This document shows, one piece after another, positions 21,201-29,611 of a DNA stretch of 64,000 nucleotides. The notes under the pieces are model-generated. The model did no database searches. It had not been told where the DNA came from and saw nothing but the letters and a program-made list of their open reading frames with translations. A program made the translations under genes and the position numbers. The first letter of the stretch is position 1; each line of letters starts with the position of its first letter. The DNA is from Bacteroides faecis MAJ27 (lineage in GTDB: Bacteria > Bacteroidota > Bacteroidia > Bacteroidales > Bacteroidaceae). The DNA is taken from contig NZ_FNNN01000001.1 in NCBI RefSeq assembly GCF_900106755.1, positions 372,001 through 436,000 on the forward strand, given 5' to 3'.

Positions 21201-22238
21201 CAGATTCGGTGACAGACTATTCAGCATCACATTGGTAGCAATGGAGTATTTCCTTGAATACATAATTGCTCCTTGTCCGTCAGACCCTATCCACAATACT
21301 CCCTGTCGGGGATCATTATAGATGGCAAAAATCCGTATATTACGATTAACTACTTCTTCGGCATATTTCTGTGACATGCGCAGACGTATCAGCCCATTTG
21401 TCTGGAAAGCAACCATAATATCTTCATGGAAAGGTACAATACCGGAAATTGTCCCATACTTCCGCACCATATCGCCAATGTTACGTATATATATCTTCGA
21501 CTTTCTGGAGATATCATATACAAATAAATCCTTATCGGAATCATAGAAGCAGAATACGCCGTTCTGGTAACAGACGTATTCTATCGTTTTCGAGTGGAAA
21601 CGGGAAGGAGTGACATCAAGCCGGGTACTCAACGTATCCTGATCAAAAGAACTCAAAGAAAAACGGTAAAGATCGCCGCTCTGATAAGGGAAAAGATATA
21701 ACTCGCCCTCATCCGTCACAAAAGCACGGGTATCTACCTTCAGCATATGAATGTCCGGCATCGGCACATTGACAAAACGACGATGATGGGTATTATAATA
21801 GGAAATCCATCCATACCCCAAAGCCCAGGTATTCCCCTTCGGATTGGAGTGAATTACAAAATCACCGCCGAACTCATAGTTACAAATCACTTGACGCGAA
21901 TCTTTGGAGAAACGGTTGGCACCTAAATGAGTGGTAATCCACAAGCAACTACTGTCAGCCTGCTGGATAGAATGAATGACATTATTGCTCAAAGTCTTTT
22001 GTTCCGAAAAGTCCGAACGAAAGACTTCCATACTTTTCCCGTCGTAACAGTTTACACCATCGTAAGTACCAAACCACATCAACCCCTCATTATCTTGAAA
22101 AAGGGACAATACAGCACTATTAGATAACCCTAACTGATAATCCACCTTACGGAAAAGATAAGTATCCTTTACATTATCAGCCAAGACAGCAAATGAATGA
22201 ATCAATATAACAAAGATCAGGAGTAAGTATTTTTTCAT
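18264..22238 (-). CDS. Hybrid two-component-type regulator with degenerate kinase (regulator 2)
   Basis: A 1324-residue paralogue of regulator 1 with the same domain order: signal peptide (MKKYLLLIFVILIHSFAVLA), propeller repeats, Y_Y_Y domain, one membrane segment, kinase-like part, receiver-like domain (from about 1066) and AraC domain. The start at 22238 is chosen because a perfect promoter lies at 22273-22304; a longer reading frame to 22367 would begin upstream of it. As in regulator 1, no histidine box is seen and the receiver has Asp1113 but Leu instead of Lys in YLVLPYD. It probably senses a glycan fragment in the periplasm and controls SusC2. Confidence 0.92.
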   Translation of the reverse strand: MKKYLLLIFVILIHSFAVLADNVKDTYLFRKVDYQLGLSNSAVLSLFQDNEGLMWFGTYDGVNCYDGKSMEVFRSDFSEQKTLSNNVIHSIQQADSSCLWITTHLGANRFSKDSRQVICNYEFGGDFVIHSNPKGNTWALGYGWISYYNTHHRRFVNVPMPDIHMLKVDTRAFVTDEGELYLFPYQSGDLYRFSLSSFDQDTLSTRLDVTPSRFHSKTIEYVCYQNGVFCFYDSDKDLFVYDISRKSKIYIRNIGDMVRKYGTISGIVPFHEDIMVAFQTNGLIRLRMSQKYAEEVVNRNIRIFAIYNDPRQGVLWIGSDGQGAIMYSRKYSIATNVMLNSLSPNLSRQVRSVLTDKYGGLWFGTKGDGLLHIRNYRDGVQVANAEIYSPDGKQNVSSYVKLDREFQVYAMTESRYMNGFWIGTGSSSGLCYYSFDDGRLHELTLEKTQEIDEVHSIFEANDTTLYVASSGSGFCKVILDKGKPGDIRIKSSKHYRFFYEQQELNLFYSMVSEGDSLLWLGSRQRGLIRFNRETDEYQIYSLNEMLHKSVDDILCLHWYKKDQLYVGTTSGLVRVTFRGRKLEADYIGREHGLLNDMIHSILEDDNGLLWLGTNRGLIKFNPDNSFSHAYYYSGGIQIGEFSDDAYYHCPYTGNLFFGGIDGLLYLDKKVSAVPEYYPEILLRKLVIEKTSVNLQDHYLPDRKGLEMKGAKVSFSLFFVVPDYASGGDVEYSYILEGYDKDWGAFSSVNEASYFNVPSGHYLFKVRYKKDVFATEYKTFSIPVYILPPWYLTVYAYIIYLLLGLVLTIYVIHLFRKYFRHERVLQELLETEHRNTSLVADSYKEREVLDNCTLIYQACDRLNDKSLSPVEHTAKVNQIRESVMALLFGVGVGDECFRLLSSLQFSVTGRLYMLKLAEEVHRVLEKEGYHMSLIRLDIPDSFTFPAYKNALRCILYFSYLYIASRNGAEVSLTAKEEDNRMLLSFFSSDHTVKGLYDVLSDQEPLPVKGKDSDDQFRIRTMQRFVFSALKQQNCTLFYATDAEQVNRLTITFDPAAIAEQNETRQTVLLLEDREEMIWLISGLLSDEYEVRPVRSIQAAFDEMHTSAPALFLVDMLMYTDAESTFMKYINKNRSMLSKTAFIPMLTWKVSTSMQRELILWADSYLVLPYDIPFLKETIHKTFYGKREARQVYLEELEGWSNSIVCTTAEQADFVRKFLQVVEQNLDREDLGSTFVAEQMLMSPRQFYRKLKEISGMSPSDLIKDYRMEKAARLLRDEALSIQEVIADVGISSRAYFYKEFTRKFGMTPKVYREKTLENDGRKGRE

Positions 22239-22272
22239 AGCATATTGATAACTAAACAGATGTATAATGTGA

Positions 22273-22304
22273 CAAAGGTATATTTTCAGTCGCAGATTTC
22301 CAAA
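22273..22304 (-). promoter_or_regulatory. Promoter of regulator 2
   Basis: The minus strand has TTTG (22301-22304), a 20-base spacer and TACCTTTG (22273-22280): a perfect match to the Bacteroides housekeeping promoter. Transcription would start near 22266, 28 bases before the chosen ATG. Confidence 0.85.
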
Positions 22305-22375
22305 ACTTTCTTCTGTCTTCGCCAAGACAACTCCTATATTAACAGTTAAAACGGAACAGGAGACCATAAAAAAAG

Positions 22376-22399
22376 GAGAACTTATAAATAAGTTCTCCC
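22376..22399 (-). terminator. Intrinsic terminator after glmM
   Basis: A perfect 10-bp stem (GGAGAACTTA) with a 4-base loop, followed on the minus strand by a T-run (22369-22375). It ends the glmM transcript 34 bases beyond its stop. Confidence 0.85.
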
Positions 22400-22432
22400 T
22401 TCTCTATATCTTCACAACAAATAAATCGTTGT

Positions 22433-23821
22433 CTACTTGGCTAGTTCATTGATTACATCCATAATCTTCTGTCCGATCTCCTCAGCAGCCTCCATTGTGG
22501 AAGCCTCGCTATACACACGAATAATCGGTTCCGTATTACTCTTACGCAAATGTACCCATTTATCCGCAAAGTCAATCTTTACACCGTCGATATCATTGAT
22601 TTCTTCGTTCTTATAGATTTCCTTTACTTTAGCCAGAATAGCATCTACATCAATCTCCGGAGTCAGATCTACACGGTTCTTGGCGATGAAGTAAGGAGGA
22701 TAAGTAGCGCGAAGTTCGCTCACTTTCTTTCCTTCATGAGCCAGATGGCTGAGGAATAAAGCGATACCTACCAAAGCATCACGTCCGTAATGGCTGGCCG
22801 GATAGATTACTCCACCGTTTCCTTCACCACCGATTACGGCATTTGTAGCTTTCATCTTGGTTACTACATTTACTTCTCCTACAGCTGAAGCGCTATATTC
22901 CATTCCATATTTGCGAGTTACATCGCGCAACGCACGGGTAGAACTCAAATTAGAGACCGTATTACCCGGAGTATGCTTCAATACATAATCGGCTACAGTC
23001 ACCAATGTATATTCTTCACCATACATGACACCGTTCTCGCAAATCATAGCCAGACGGTCAACATCCGGATCTACCACAAAAGCAACATCGGCTTTTCCAC
23101 CTTTCATCAGGTTCATGATATCACCCAAGTTCTTTTCAAGCGGTTCAGGATTGTGCTGGAAATTTCCAGTGGGTTCGCAATAGAGTTTCTCTACATGCTT
23201 CACGCCCAGACGTTCTAAAAGTTCCGGAAGGATAATACCTCCTACAGAGTTCACACAGTCGATAGCTACACGAAAATCAGCTTTCTTGATCGCTTCTACA
23301 TCCACCAAATCGAGAGCCAGCACACTGTCAATATGTTTTTGATTGTAAGTCAGATCTTTGCGATAAGAGCCCAGGTGGTCTACATCGGCATAATCGAATT
23401 CTTCAGCCTCAGCAATGCGAAGCACTTCGTTACCTTCTTCCGCATTCAGAAATTCGCCGTGTTCGTTGAGTAGTTTCAGTGCATTCCACTGTTTGGGATT
23501 ATGAGAGGCTGTCAAGATGATACCGCCACAGGCACCTTCCATCGTCACAGCTAATTCTGTAGTCGGAGTGGAAGCCAGATCAATGTCTACAACGTCCCAT
23601 CCCATTCCCATCAATGTACCAACAACTACGTTTTTTACCATTTCACCAGAGATGCGAGCGTCGCGTCCCACTACAATCTTGTTGCTTTGCGCTTTGCAGG
23701 TCTTACGAATCAAAGTAGCATAAGCCGAGGTGAATTTTACAATATCAAGCGGATTTAGTCCCTCACCCGCTATTCCGCCAATAGTTCCGCGGATTCCAGA
23801 GATAGATTTGATTAGAGTCAT
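22433..23821 (-). CDS. glmM: Phosphoglucosamine mutase
   Basis: A 462-residue alpha-D-phosphohexomutase. Features: start motif GIRGTIGG, catalytic serine loop TASHNPKQWNALK (Ser106), metal loop DPDVDRLA, sugar-binding GEGNGG, and phosphate-binding RKSNTEPIIRVYSE. It interconverts glucosamine 6-phosphate and 1-phosphate for cell-wall UDP-GlcNAc synthesis. The family also includes phosphomannomutases; the GIRG/IGG start favours GlmM. It is 30 bases downstream of the DUF4827 gene. Confidence 0.85.
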   Translation of the reverse strand: MTLIKSISGIRGTIGGIAGEGLNPLDIVKFTSAYATLIRKTCKAQSNKIVVGRDARISGEMVKNVVVGTLMGMGWDVVDIDLASTPTTELAVTMEGACGGIILTASHNPKQWNALKLLNEHGEFLNAEEGNEVLRIAEAEEFDYADVDHLGSYRKDLTYNQKHIDSVLALDLVDVEAIKKADFRVAIDCVNSVGGIILPELLERLGVKHVEKLYCEPTGNFQHNPEPLEKNLGDIMNLMKGGKADVAFVVDPDVDRLAMICENGVMYGEEYTLVTVADYVLKHTPGNTVSNLSSTRALRDVTRKYGMEYSASAVGEVNVVTKMKATNAVIGGEGNGGVIYPASHYGRDALVGIALFLSHLAHEGKKVSELRATYPPYFIAKNRVDLTPEIDVDAILAKVKEIYKNEEINDIDGVKIDFADKWVHLRKSNTEPIIRVYSEASTMEAAEEIGQKIMDVINELAK

Positions 23822-23851
23822 AGGTTTTTAACTAAGATTTATATTGGTGTT

Positions 23852-24496
23852 TTAATTCAGTGCTTTGCTGAATGTCCAAATATCATAATAGTATGGATTG
23901 ACGTATTGTTGCGCTGACGAATGTCCTACCTTGGAAGGAACGATCAAACGTACGTGAGCATAGTTGCGCACAAACGGTAACGCCAGCAACCAGCCTGCAG
24001 GTACGGCTGTTGACTGGTAGTAGCTTGCCCAGTAATAGTCCATCTGAATGAAAGTACCATACACATAGCTGCCTTCAGCTACATAACGGAATACAGCAGG
24101 ATTCGTATAAAGCTGATTTGCATCTCCCCACTCTTCCAGAAAAACATTGAAACAAGTAGTGTCACGTGTCATTATATCTTCCTCGATATAACGAACACAA
24201 ATCTCATTGTTGTTTGCAAAAGTATCCGTTTTGTTTTCAGCACTTCCACGATCTACAATCTGCATATATACACCATCGGAAAGGGCTACATATTCATTCC
24301 GGTCCAAATTGGTGACAGTATCATTCTTCTCAAATTCGTCCTGTGAAATGATCCGGATTCCTTTATCCTTGATGAATTTATTCACCGCATTCTTTTCGTC
24401 CTCCAACATTTCAGCGTAAGTCTTTGAATCGTCGCACGCCTGGAATATACCTCCGGCTGCCAACAAAGAGAGAAATAAAAATACAAGTTTCTTCAT
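23852..24496 (-). CDS. DUF4827-type lipoprotein
   Basis: A 214-residue lipoprotein with lipobox FQAC followed by DDSKTYAEMLEDEK, as in the Bacteroides DUF4827 family. The middle (YVALSDGVYMQIVDRG) and the C-terminal part resemble an FKBP-like fold, but the usual isomerase residues are not evident. It sits between a DHH phosphoesterase and glmM and has its own promoter. Its function is unknown. Confidence 0.85.
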   Translation of the reverse strand: MKKLVFLFLSLLAAGGIFQACDDSKTYAEMLEDEKNAVNKFIKDKGIRIISQDEFEKNDTVTNLDRNEYVALSDGVYMQIVDRGSAENKTDTFANNNEICVRYIEEDIMTRDTTCFNVFLEEWGDANQLYTNPAVFRYVAEGSYVYGTFIQMDYYWASYYQSTAVPAGWLLALPFVRNYAHVRLIVPSKVGHSSAQQYVNPYYYDIWTFSKALN

Positions 24497-24522
24497 TATC
24501 TGTTATTTAGCTATATTCTGCA

Positions 24523-24554
24523 CAAATGTATCTCAAATTCATTGAAAGATGAAA
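24523..24554 (-). promoter_or_regulatory. Promoter of the DUF4827 gene and glmM
   Basis: On the minus strand TACATTTG (24523-24530) lies 27 bases before the ATG, with TTTC, one mismatch from TTTG, 20 bases upstream. It probably drives the lipoprotein gene and glmM. An imperfect hairpin of AAAGTT-type sequence (about 24553-24582) sits just upstream and may terminate the DHH gene's transcript. Confidence 0.65.
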
Positions 24555-24614
24555 GGGGAAAGTTGAAAGTTGGTAACTTTTAACCTTTCTCTGTCTACTT
24601 TTAACCTTCCATTC

Positions 24615-25676
24615 TTAGCTTTTGGCTGTCAACAAAGGTTTATATTTCTCCAGTGCCTGTTCGAAAACGGCTTTCGCCTCCTCTATCGTTCCGAAAAATT
24701 CACCGCCCGAAGCGTTCAAATGACCACCCCCATTAAAGAATTCGGCAGCGAGCTGATTGCATGGGAAAGTACCGACTGAACGAAGAGAAATCTTGATCAT
24801 CGGCTTCTCTGTATCTTCCCGCAAGAAACAGGAGAAACAAACGTTTTTGATTGTGAGGGGAATATTCACAAAACCCTCACTATCACCTTTTATATAGTCA
24901 AACTTACTTTGTTCTTCCTTTGTCAGCGATATCAATGCGGCATTGTAATCTGAGTAAACCACCATATTTGACAACACATACCCCATCAGACGCAATCTGC
25001 TCTCCGAATAAGTATTGTACACTTTGCGATAGATATCGTCTTTATCAATCCCTTTTGAAAGGAGTTCGCTGATGATAAAATAGATCTCGCGATTGTTGGA
25101 ATTGTAGGTAAAACCACCTGTATCCGTCATCATACCAGTATAGATACATTCTGCGCCTTCCTTTGAGATATCACTAAAGTACCCCATACGGCAAATCAGA
25201 CGAAATATCAATTCTGAAGTGGAAGATATCTTAGGATAAGACATGGTGATCTTACAGAATTCTTCGGGATAAAGATGATGGTCGATCATCACTTTGCGCG
25301 CGGGAGAAGCAGCAACAGCATCTGCCATGTCATCAATACGTTTTAAGGCATTAAAATCCAGACAGCAGATCACATCAGCTTCGGCAATCAGTTTGTCCGC
25401 AAAGTCTTTATAACGATCATATAAAAGGATATCCTTACTTCCCGGCATCCAACGCAGGAAATCGGGGAAAGCGTTAGGAACAATTACATTTACTGTTTTC
25501 TCTTGTGAATCGAGAAAGTGATAAAGCCCTAGTGAAGAGCCGATAGCATCGCCGTCGGGCGATACATGAGAAACGATTACTATTTTGTCAGCGCGTTCAA
25601 ACCATTTTGTAAAATGGTCGATTTTAGCCTGTTCGATTACTTTAGTCAACATACCATATTCTTTTTCGAGTTGCAA
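24615..25676 (-). CDS. DHH/DHHA1-family phosphoesterase (NrnA-like)
   Basis: A 353-residue protein with the DHH motifs SHVSPDGDAIGSSLG, CLDFNALKRID, VMIDHH and TGMMTDTGGF, and the C-terminal DHHA1 motif GGGHLNASGG. Family members degrade nanoRNA and pAp. An internal start (MLTKVIEQ) eight codons in is equally possible. It lies 21 bases after comEC, so it is probably in the same transcript. Confidence 0.87.
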   Translation of the reverse strand: MQLEKEYGMLTKVIEQAKIDHFTKWFERADKIVIVSHVSPDGDAIGSSLGLYHFLDSQEKTVNVIVPNAFPDFLRWMPGSKDILLYDRYKDFADKLIAEADVICCLDFNALKRIDDMADAVAASPARKVMIDHHLYPEEFCKITMSYPKISSTSELIFRLICRMGYFSDISKEGAECIYTGMMTDTGGFTYNSNNREIYFIISELLSKGIDKDDIYRKVYNTYSESRLRLMGYVLSNMVVYSDYNAALISLTKEEQSKFDYIKGDSEGFVNIPLTIKNVCFSCFLREDTEKPMIKISLRSVGTFPCNQLAAEFFNGGGHLNASGGEFFGTIEEAKAVFEQALEKYKPLLTAKS

Positions 25677-25697
25677 ATGTACGATAATTCTTTGTAC

Positions 25698-27818
25698 TTA
25701 GAGCAAAAACCGCACAGAACCTTCTTCGGACAAAGAGAGAAAATGTAAACCCAGCCTCTCACATTCCTCCCGGAAGAGCCGTTTGCGATCATCTGAGAGG
25801 GAAGCATCCAATAGGATAAAGGATGGAGAAAAAAGTCTGGTCAGTTCTTCCAGACGACCACTATAACCTTTGCACAAGTACATGTAATTAATAGATAACG
25901 GTGAAACGGCAGATTTGTTTCGCCAACGATTGTCAGTCACCATGCAAATGCGACAACCGTGATAAAACACGATCTGCTGATGACGGGAGAAATCAACTCC
26001 CTGACAATCAGCCGTAATTTCTACCGGAGGCAGGAGTTGATGACGACTCCAATAATTAGCAGCTACCATCTGCAATCGATGCTTATCTGACAAAGTATCA
26101 GCATAGCTCAACCAAGAGCGCCTGTCCTCTCCGATGCAATGCACCACCGGACAACCACGGACATTATAAAATACAAGGCTTGAATGAGGACGGTCATACC
26201 CATACATTACTGTGTGACAGATACCCAGACACAACAGGAAAGAAAGACAAATGACTAAGTTCCGGAATCTCCGGGTCTTTGAATAATAAAAGAAGAGTAG
26301 AAAGAATATATAGATGCCCAGTACTTCCAACTGATAAACCCAGATACCATCCAAAGAGGCATAAGGCAATTGTTCAATCCATCGGACAAAACCATTCAGC
26401 GCTTTCAATAAGAATCTGGCTACTTCTGCCACAAGGTACTGAACGGCAGGCAACGGAGTCAGACAAAGCATAAAGACGGCAGTATATAAAGTCAGGGTTA
26501 CCAAAGGAATAACCACTAAATTAGTCAGCAGGAAATGAGTGGAAAAGCGGGAAAAATAAAGCAGCACAAGTGGGGCGGTCCCTATTTGCGCCGCTATGGA
26601 TACGCTCATCAATCCCCATACATATTTTCCTATTCGGTTCTTCACAGGTAACAGCCGACCGACAGGCTTCTGAAGCAACAAAATAGAAAGCACCGCGAGA
26701 AAAGATAATTGAAAACCAATATCGAATAACCAGGCCGGATTACCAAGCAACATTACCCATGCAGTAGCAGCCAGTGTATTCAAAGACAATGACCGCCCCC
26801 CAAACAGATCAGCAATTGTCAAAATTGAAAACATACTTACTGAACGGACTACAGATGGAGACAGTCCCGTAAAAAAGGCAAAAGACCACAATAAGACAAG
26901 AAGCAGCACGGAACGGAAATATCGGATGCCCCGCCACCTCCGTACAAGAGGTTTCAGAAGAAGAAAGAACAAAGCATATAAAAGTCCGATGTGCAAACCG
27001 GATAAAGCTAAAATATGACTGGCACCGGATACAGAATAGCTTTCACGGATAGATTCGCTCAAATCGGCTTTTTCTCCTACAGTCAGCGCAGAGAGTACAG
27101 CCAACTCATCTCCTTCAAATCCCAGCTTTCGATAAAGGTCGATCACCTTTTCCCGATAAGAAATGGCAGTATATTGAATGAAATGAAGAAAACCGGAAGC
27201 ATGAGAAGAAGCCGCAGCGGATGACGACACCCGCACCCACTTTCCGGAGGGTACATAGCCCGTTCCACTAATACCATGCCGCATCAAATACCGGACATAG
27301 TCAAATTCATCGAAATTCCCCCCATTGACAGGTGAAGAAATACGGACAGATACAAACAGCTCATCTCCCACCTTCAATTGAGTGACCAATGAATCTTTCT
27401 GTAAGTAAAGAATCGCCTTCCGTCCTATCGGACATACGTATGATGAATCATGCTGTCCTTCAAGCCATACCCTACAAAGCAAAGTTCGTTCTTTCGCTTC
27501 AGGAGTATCCGTTAACTGTACCCGATAGACAGTTTCCTTTTCCGGAAAGTCATACACCGTTTGTTTTAATTGCCAGCTGATACTTCCCCATCCTCCTGCG
27601 AAACAAAGAGCAAAGACAGAAACTCCGAAACACCACCGGAGAGAATAACGCTCCAAGTAATAAAAAGCAATGGACAGACCGGTAAAGAGACAAAAGGCCA
27701 GAATGCTCCAAAGTAGCTCCGCCGATTGATCAAAGAACCAATCTCCACAAAAAACGCCTGCTATCCACGGGATAACCAGGCGTATATAAGGATACTGATG
27801 TAAACAGGCAGTATTCAA
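25698..27818 (-). CDS. ComEC/Rec2-family DNA-uptake membrane protein
   Basis: A 706-residue polytopic membrane protein. The DUF4131-type N terminus (YIRLVIPWIAGVFCGDWFF) is followed by the competence domain with LSALTVGEKADLSESIRES and GASHILALSGLHIGLLY, then many membrane helices. The metallo-beta-lactamase domain found at the C terminus of Bacillus ComEC is absent; instead there is a short soluble tail without an HxHxDH motif. In the family it forms the inner-membrane channel for single-stranded DNA. It is 8 bases downstream of rpe. Confidence 0.9.
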   Translation of the reverse strand: MNTACLHQYPYIRLVIPWIAGVFCGDWFFDQSAELLWSILAFCLFTGLSIAFYYLERYSLRWCFGVSVFALCFAGGWGSISWQLKQTVYDFPEKETVYRVQLTDTPEAKERTLLCRVWLEGQHDSSYVCPIGRKAILYLQKDSLVTQLKVGDELFVSVRISSPVNGGNFDEFDYVRYLMRHGISGTGYVPSGKWVRVSSSAAASSHASGFLHFIQYTAISYREKVIDLYRKLGFEGDELAVLSALTVGEKADLSESIRESYSVSGASHILALSGLHIGLLYALFFLLLKPLVRRWRGIRYFRSVLLLVLLWSFAFFTGLSPSVVRSVSMFSILTIADLFGGRSLSLNTLAATAWVMLLGNPAWLFDIGFQLSFLAVLSILLLQKPVGRLLPVKNRIGKYVWGLMSVSIAAQIGTAPLVLLYFSRFSTHFLLTNLVVIPLVTLTLYTAVFMLCLTPLPAVQYLVAEVARFLLKALNGFVRWIEQLPYASLDGIWVYQLEVLGIYIFFLLFFYYSKTRRFRNLVICLSFLLCLGICHTVMYGYDRPHSSLVFYNVRGCPVVHCIGEDRRSWLSYADTLSDKHRLQMVAANYWSRHQLLPPVEITADCQGVDFSRHQQIVFYHGCRICMVTDNRWRNKSAVSPLSINYMYLCKGYSGRLEELTRLFSPSFILLDASLSDDRKRLFREECERLGLHFLSLSEEGSVRFLL

Positions 27819-27826
27819 TGTATTCG

Positions 27827-28480
27827 TTACAGCCTGTGTAACTGACGAATCATTTCTTCCGGGTCCGGTGCTCCAAAGACTGCATTACCGGCTACCAGTA
27901 CATCTGCCCCTGCTTCCACCAGGCGGGCACCAGTTTCCAGATTCACTCCACCATCTACTTCAATCAATGCTTTCGAACCTGTTCGTTCTATCAAGGCACG
28001 CAGTTCACGGACTTTCTCTACAGAATGTTCAATGAACTTTTGTCCGCCAAATCCTGGATTTACGCTCATAACAAGCACCATATATACATCCTGAATAATA
28101 TCCTGAAGTAAAGCAACAGGAGTTGCCGGGTTTATAGTTACGGCCGGCTGCATTCCGGCTTCTTTAATTAGCTGAATCACCCGGTGCAGATGAGTACAAG
28201 CCTCATAATGGACATTCATCGTATGTGCCCCCAATGCCTTTACCTCGGGAATGAACTTCTCCGGGTTGACAATCATCAGATGTACATCCAACGGTTTGTC
28301 AGTCAGCTTCGCCACATACTTCAGCACCGGAAAGCCAAATGAAATATTAGGAACAAATACCCCATCCATTATATCAATATGCACCCACTCCGCTTCACTG
28401 CGGTTTATCATTTCAAGGTCTCTCGCCAAATACCCAAAGTCGGCAGAAAGGATGGAAGGAGAAATAATCGGTTTCATCAT
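27827..28480 (-). CDS. rpe: Ribulose-phosphate 3-epimerase
   Basis: A 217-residue TIM barrel with the family motifs ISPSILSADFGYL, HIDIMDGVFVPNISFG, DVHLMI, VNPGFGGQ and EVDGGVN. It interconverts ribulose 5-phosphate and xylulose 5-phosphate in the pentose phosphate pathway. Normal length, complete active-site residues (two His and two Asp). Located between fmt and comEC on the same strand. Confidence 0.96.
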   Translation of the reverse strand: MMKPIISPSILSADFGYLARDLEMINRSEAEWVHIDIMDGVFVPNISFGFPVLKYVAKLTDKPLDVHLMIVNPEKFIPEVKALGAHTMNVHYEACTHLHRVIQLIKEAGMQPAVTINPATPVALLQDIIQDVYMVLVMSVNPGFGGQKFIEHSVEKVRELRALIERTGSKALIEVDGGVNLETGARLVEAGADVLVAGNAVFGAPDPEEMIRQLHRL

Positions 28481-28529
28481 TCTATTGTTTTAAGTTCTAA
28501 GTTAGCTTGACCGTGGTCAGTTCATTCTA

Positions 28530-29501
28530 TCAATTCATTTTATATCCATCCGACAAGCGGAATCCACGAAGCAATTCATCGGTCTTCAGACGTTTCTTGC
28601 CGGGAAGCTGCAAAGATAGAACAGAAACAAATCCATCGGGCACAGCCACCTTTATATATTTCTTGCCATCTGTCACAACTGTTCCGACAGCCAGCTGATG
28701 TGCCTCATAAATCTTCTCGCTCTCAAAAATCTTCATTACTACCGCTTCTCCTTCCGGACTGACTAATTCACTCCATGCAGCAGGATAAGGCGACAGTCCA
28801 CGAATGAAATCATAGACCCTCTTCACCGGAGAATGCCAGTCAATCCGACAAGTCTCTTTAAAAATCTTTGGAGCAGGGCGAAGTTCTCCTACCACTGCCA
28901 TATCTTCCTGAGCAATCGGCTTCACTGTATCATTCAATATAGCATCTACGGTTTCAAGTACCAGTTTTCCACCAAGCACCATCAGTTTATCATGCACCAC
29001 TTCCACATTATCCGTATCTGCAATAGGTACACGTACCTGCTGAATCACTTTTCCGGTATCAATCTCATGTTGCAGGAAGAAGGTAGTGATACCAGTCTCC
29101 GTATCACCGTTGATAACCGCCCAATTGATAGGAGCAGCACCCCGATACTGAGGAAGCAACGAAGCGTGCAGGTTGAAAGTACCCAACCGCGGCATATTCC
29201 AGACCACCTCCGGCAACATACGAAAAGCAACCACAATCTGAAGATCCGCTTTCCAGTCACGAAGGGCCTGCACAAAAGCCTCATCTTTCAGTTTCTCCGG
29301 CTGGAGCAACGGTAAGTTCTGTTCGAGAGCATACTGCTTGACAGGAGAATATTGAATTTTATGTCCGCGTCCGGCTGGCTTATCGGGCATCGTTATCACG
29401 CCTACCACGTTATAGCCGCCCTCTACCAATTGACGCAGGGCCTCCACCGCAAAATCGGGAGTACCCATATAAACGATTCTTAAATCTTCTTTCTTCATCA
29501 T
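28530..29501 (-). CDS. fmt: Methionyl-tRNA formyltransferase
   Basis: A 323-residue enzyme with RIVYMGTPDFAVEAL, the formyl-folate motif FNLHASLLPQYRGAAPINWAV, GETE/GITTFFL and a C-terminal OB-type domain (LLRGFRL). It formylates initiator Met-tRNA. Complete, 50 bases upstream of rpe. A partial hairpin repeat (29517-29594) lies before it. Confidence 0.96.
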   Translation of the reverse strand: MMKKEDLRIVYMGTPDFAVEALRQLVEGGYNVVGVITMPDKPAGRGHKIQYSPVKQYALEQNLPLLQPEKLKDEAFVQALRDWKADLQIVVAFRMLPEVVWNMPRLGTFNLHASLLPQYRGAAPINWAVINGDTETGITTFFLQHEIDTGKVIQQVRVPIADTDNVEVVHDKLMVLGGKLVLETVDAILNDTVKPIAQEDMAVVGELRPAPKIFKETCRIDWHSPVKRVYDFIRGLSPYPAAWSELVSPEGEAVVMKIFESEKIYEAHQLAVGTVVTDGKKYIKVAVPDGFVSVLSLQLPGKKRLKTDELLRGFRLSDGYKMN

Positions 29502-29516
29502 CTTTAGTATATTATT

Positions 29517-29594
29517 TAGGCACGGATGACGCGGATTTCACGGTAGTCAGAAGTTACATAGAGCAACAAGCTTAATCCGTATCATCCATACTTG
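29517..29594. repeat. GGCACGGATGACACGG-type hairpin repeat, copy A (degenerate)
   Basis: The left arm (29517-29544, TAGGCACGGATGACGCGG...) is well preserved; the right arm (29573-29594) is decayed. Three other copies lie at 33707-33836, 43183-43307 and 46809-46883. It sits between the chloride transporter and fmt. Confidence 0.8.
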
Positions 29595-29611
29595 AAAATG
29601 TACACCTGCGG

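Noticed and set aside
22239..22367. Longer N terminus for regulator 2
   Set aside because: It would begin upstream of a perfect promoter and place residues before an obvious signal peptide.
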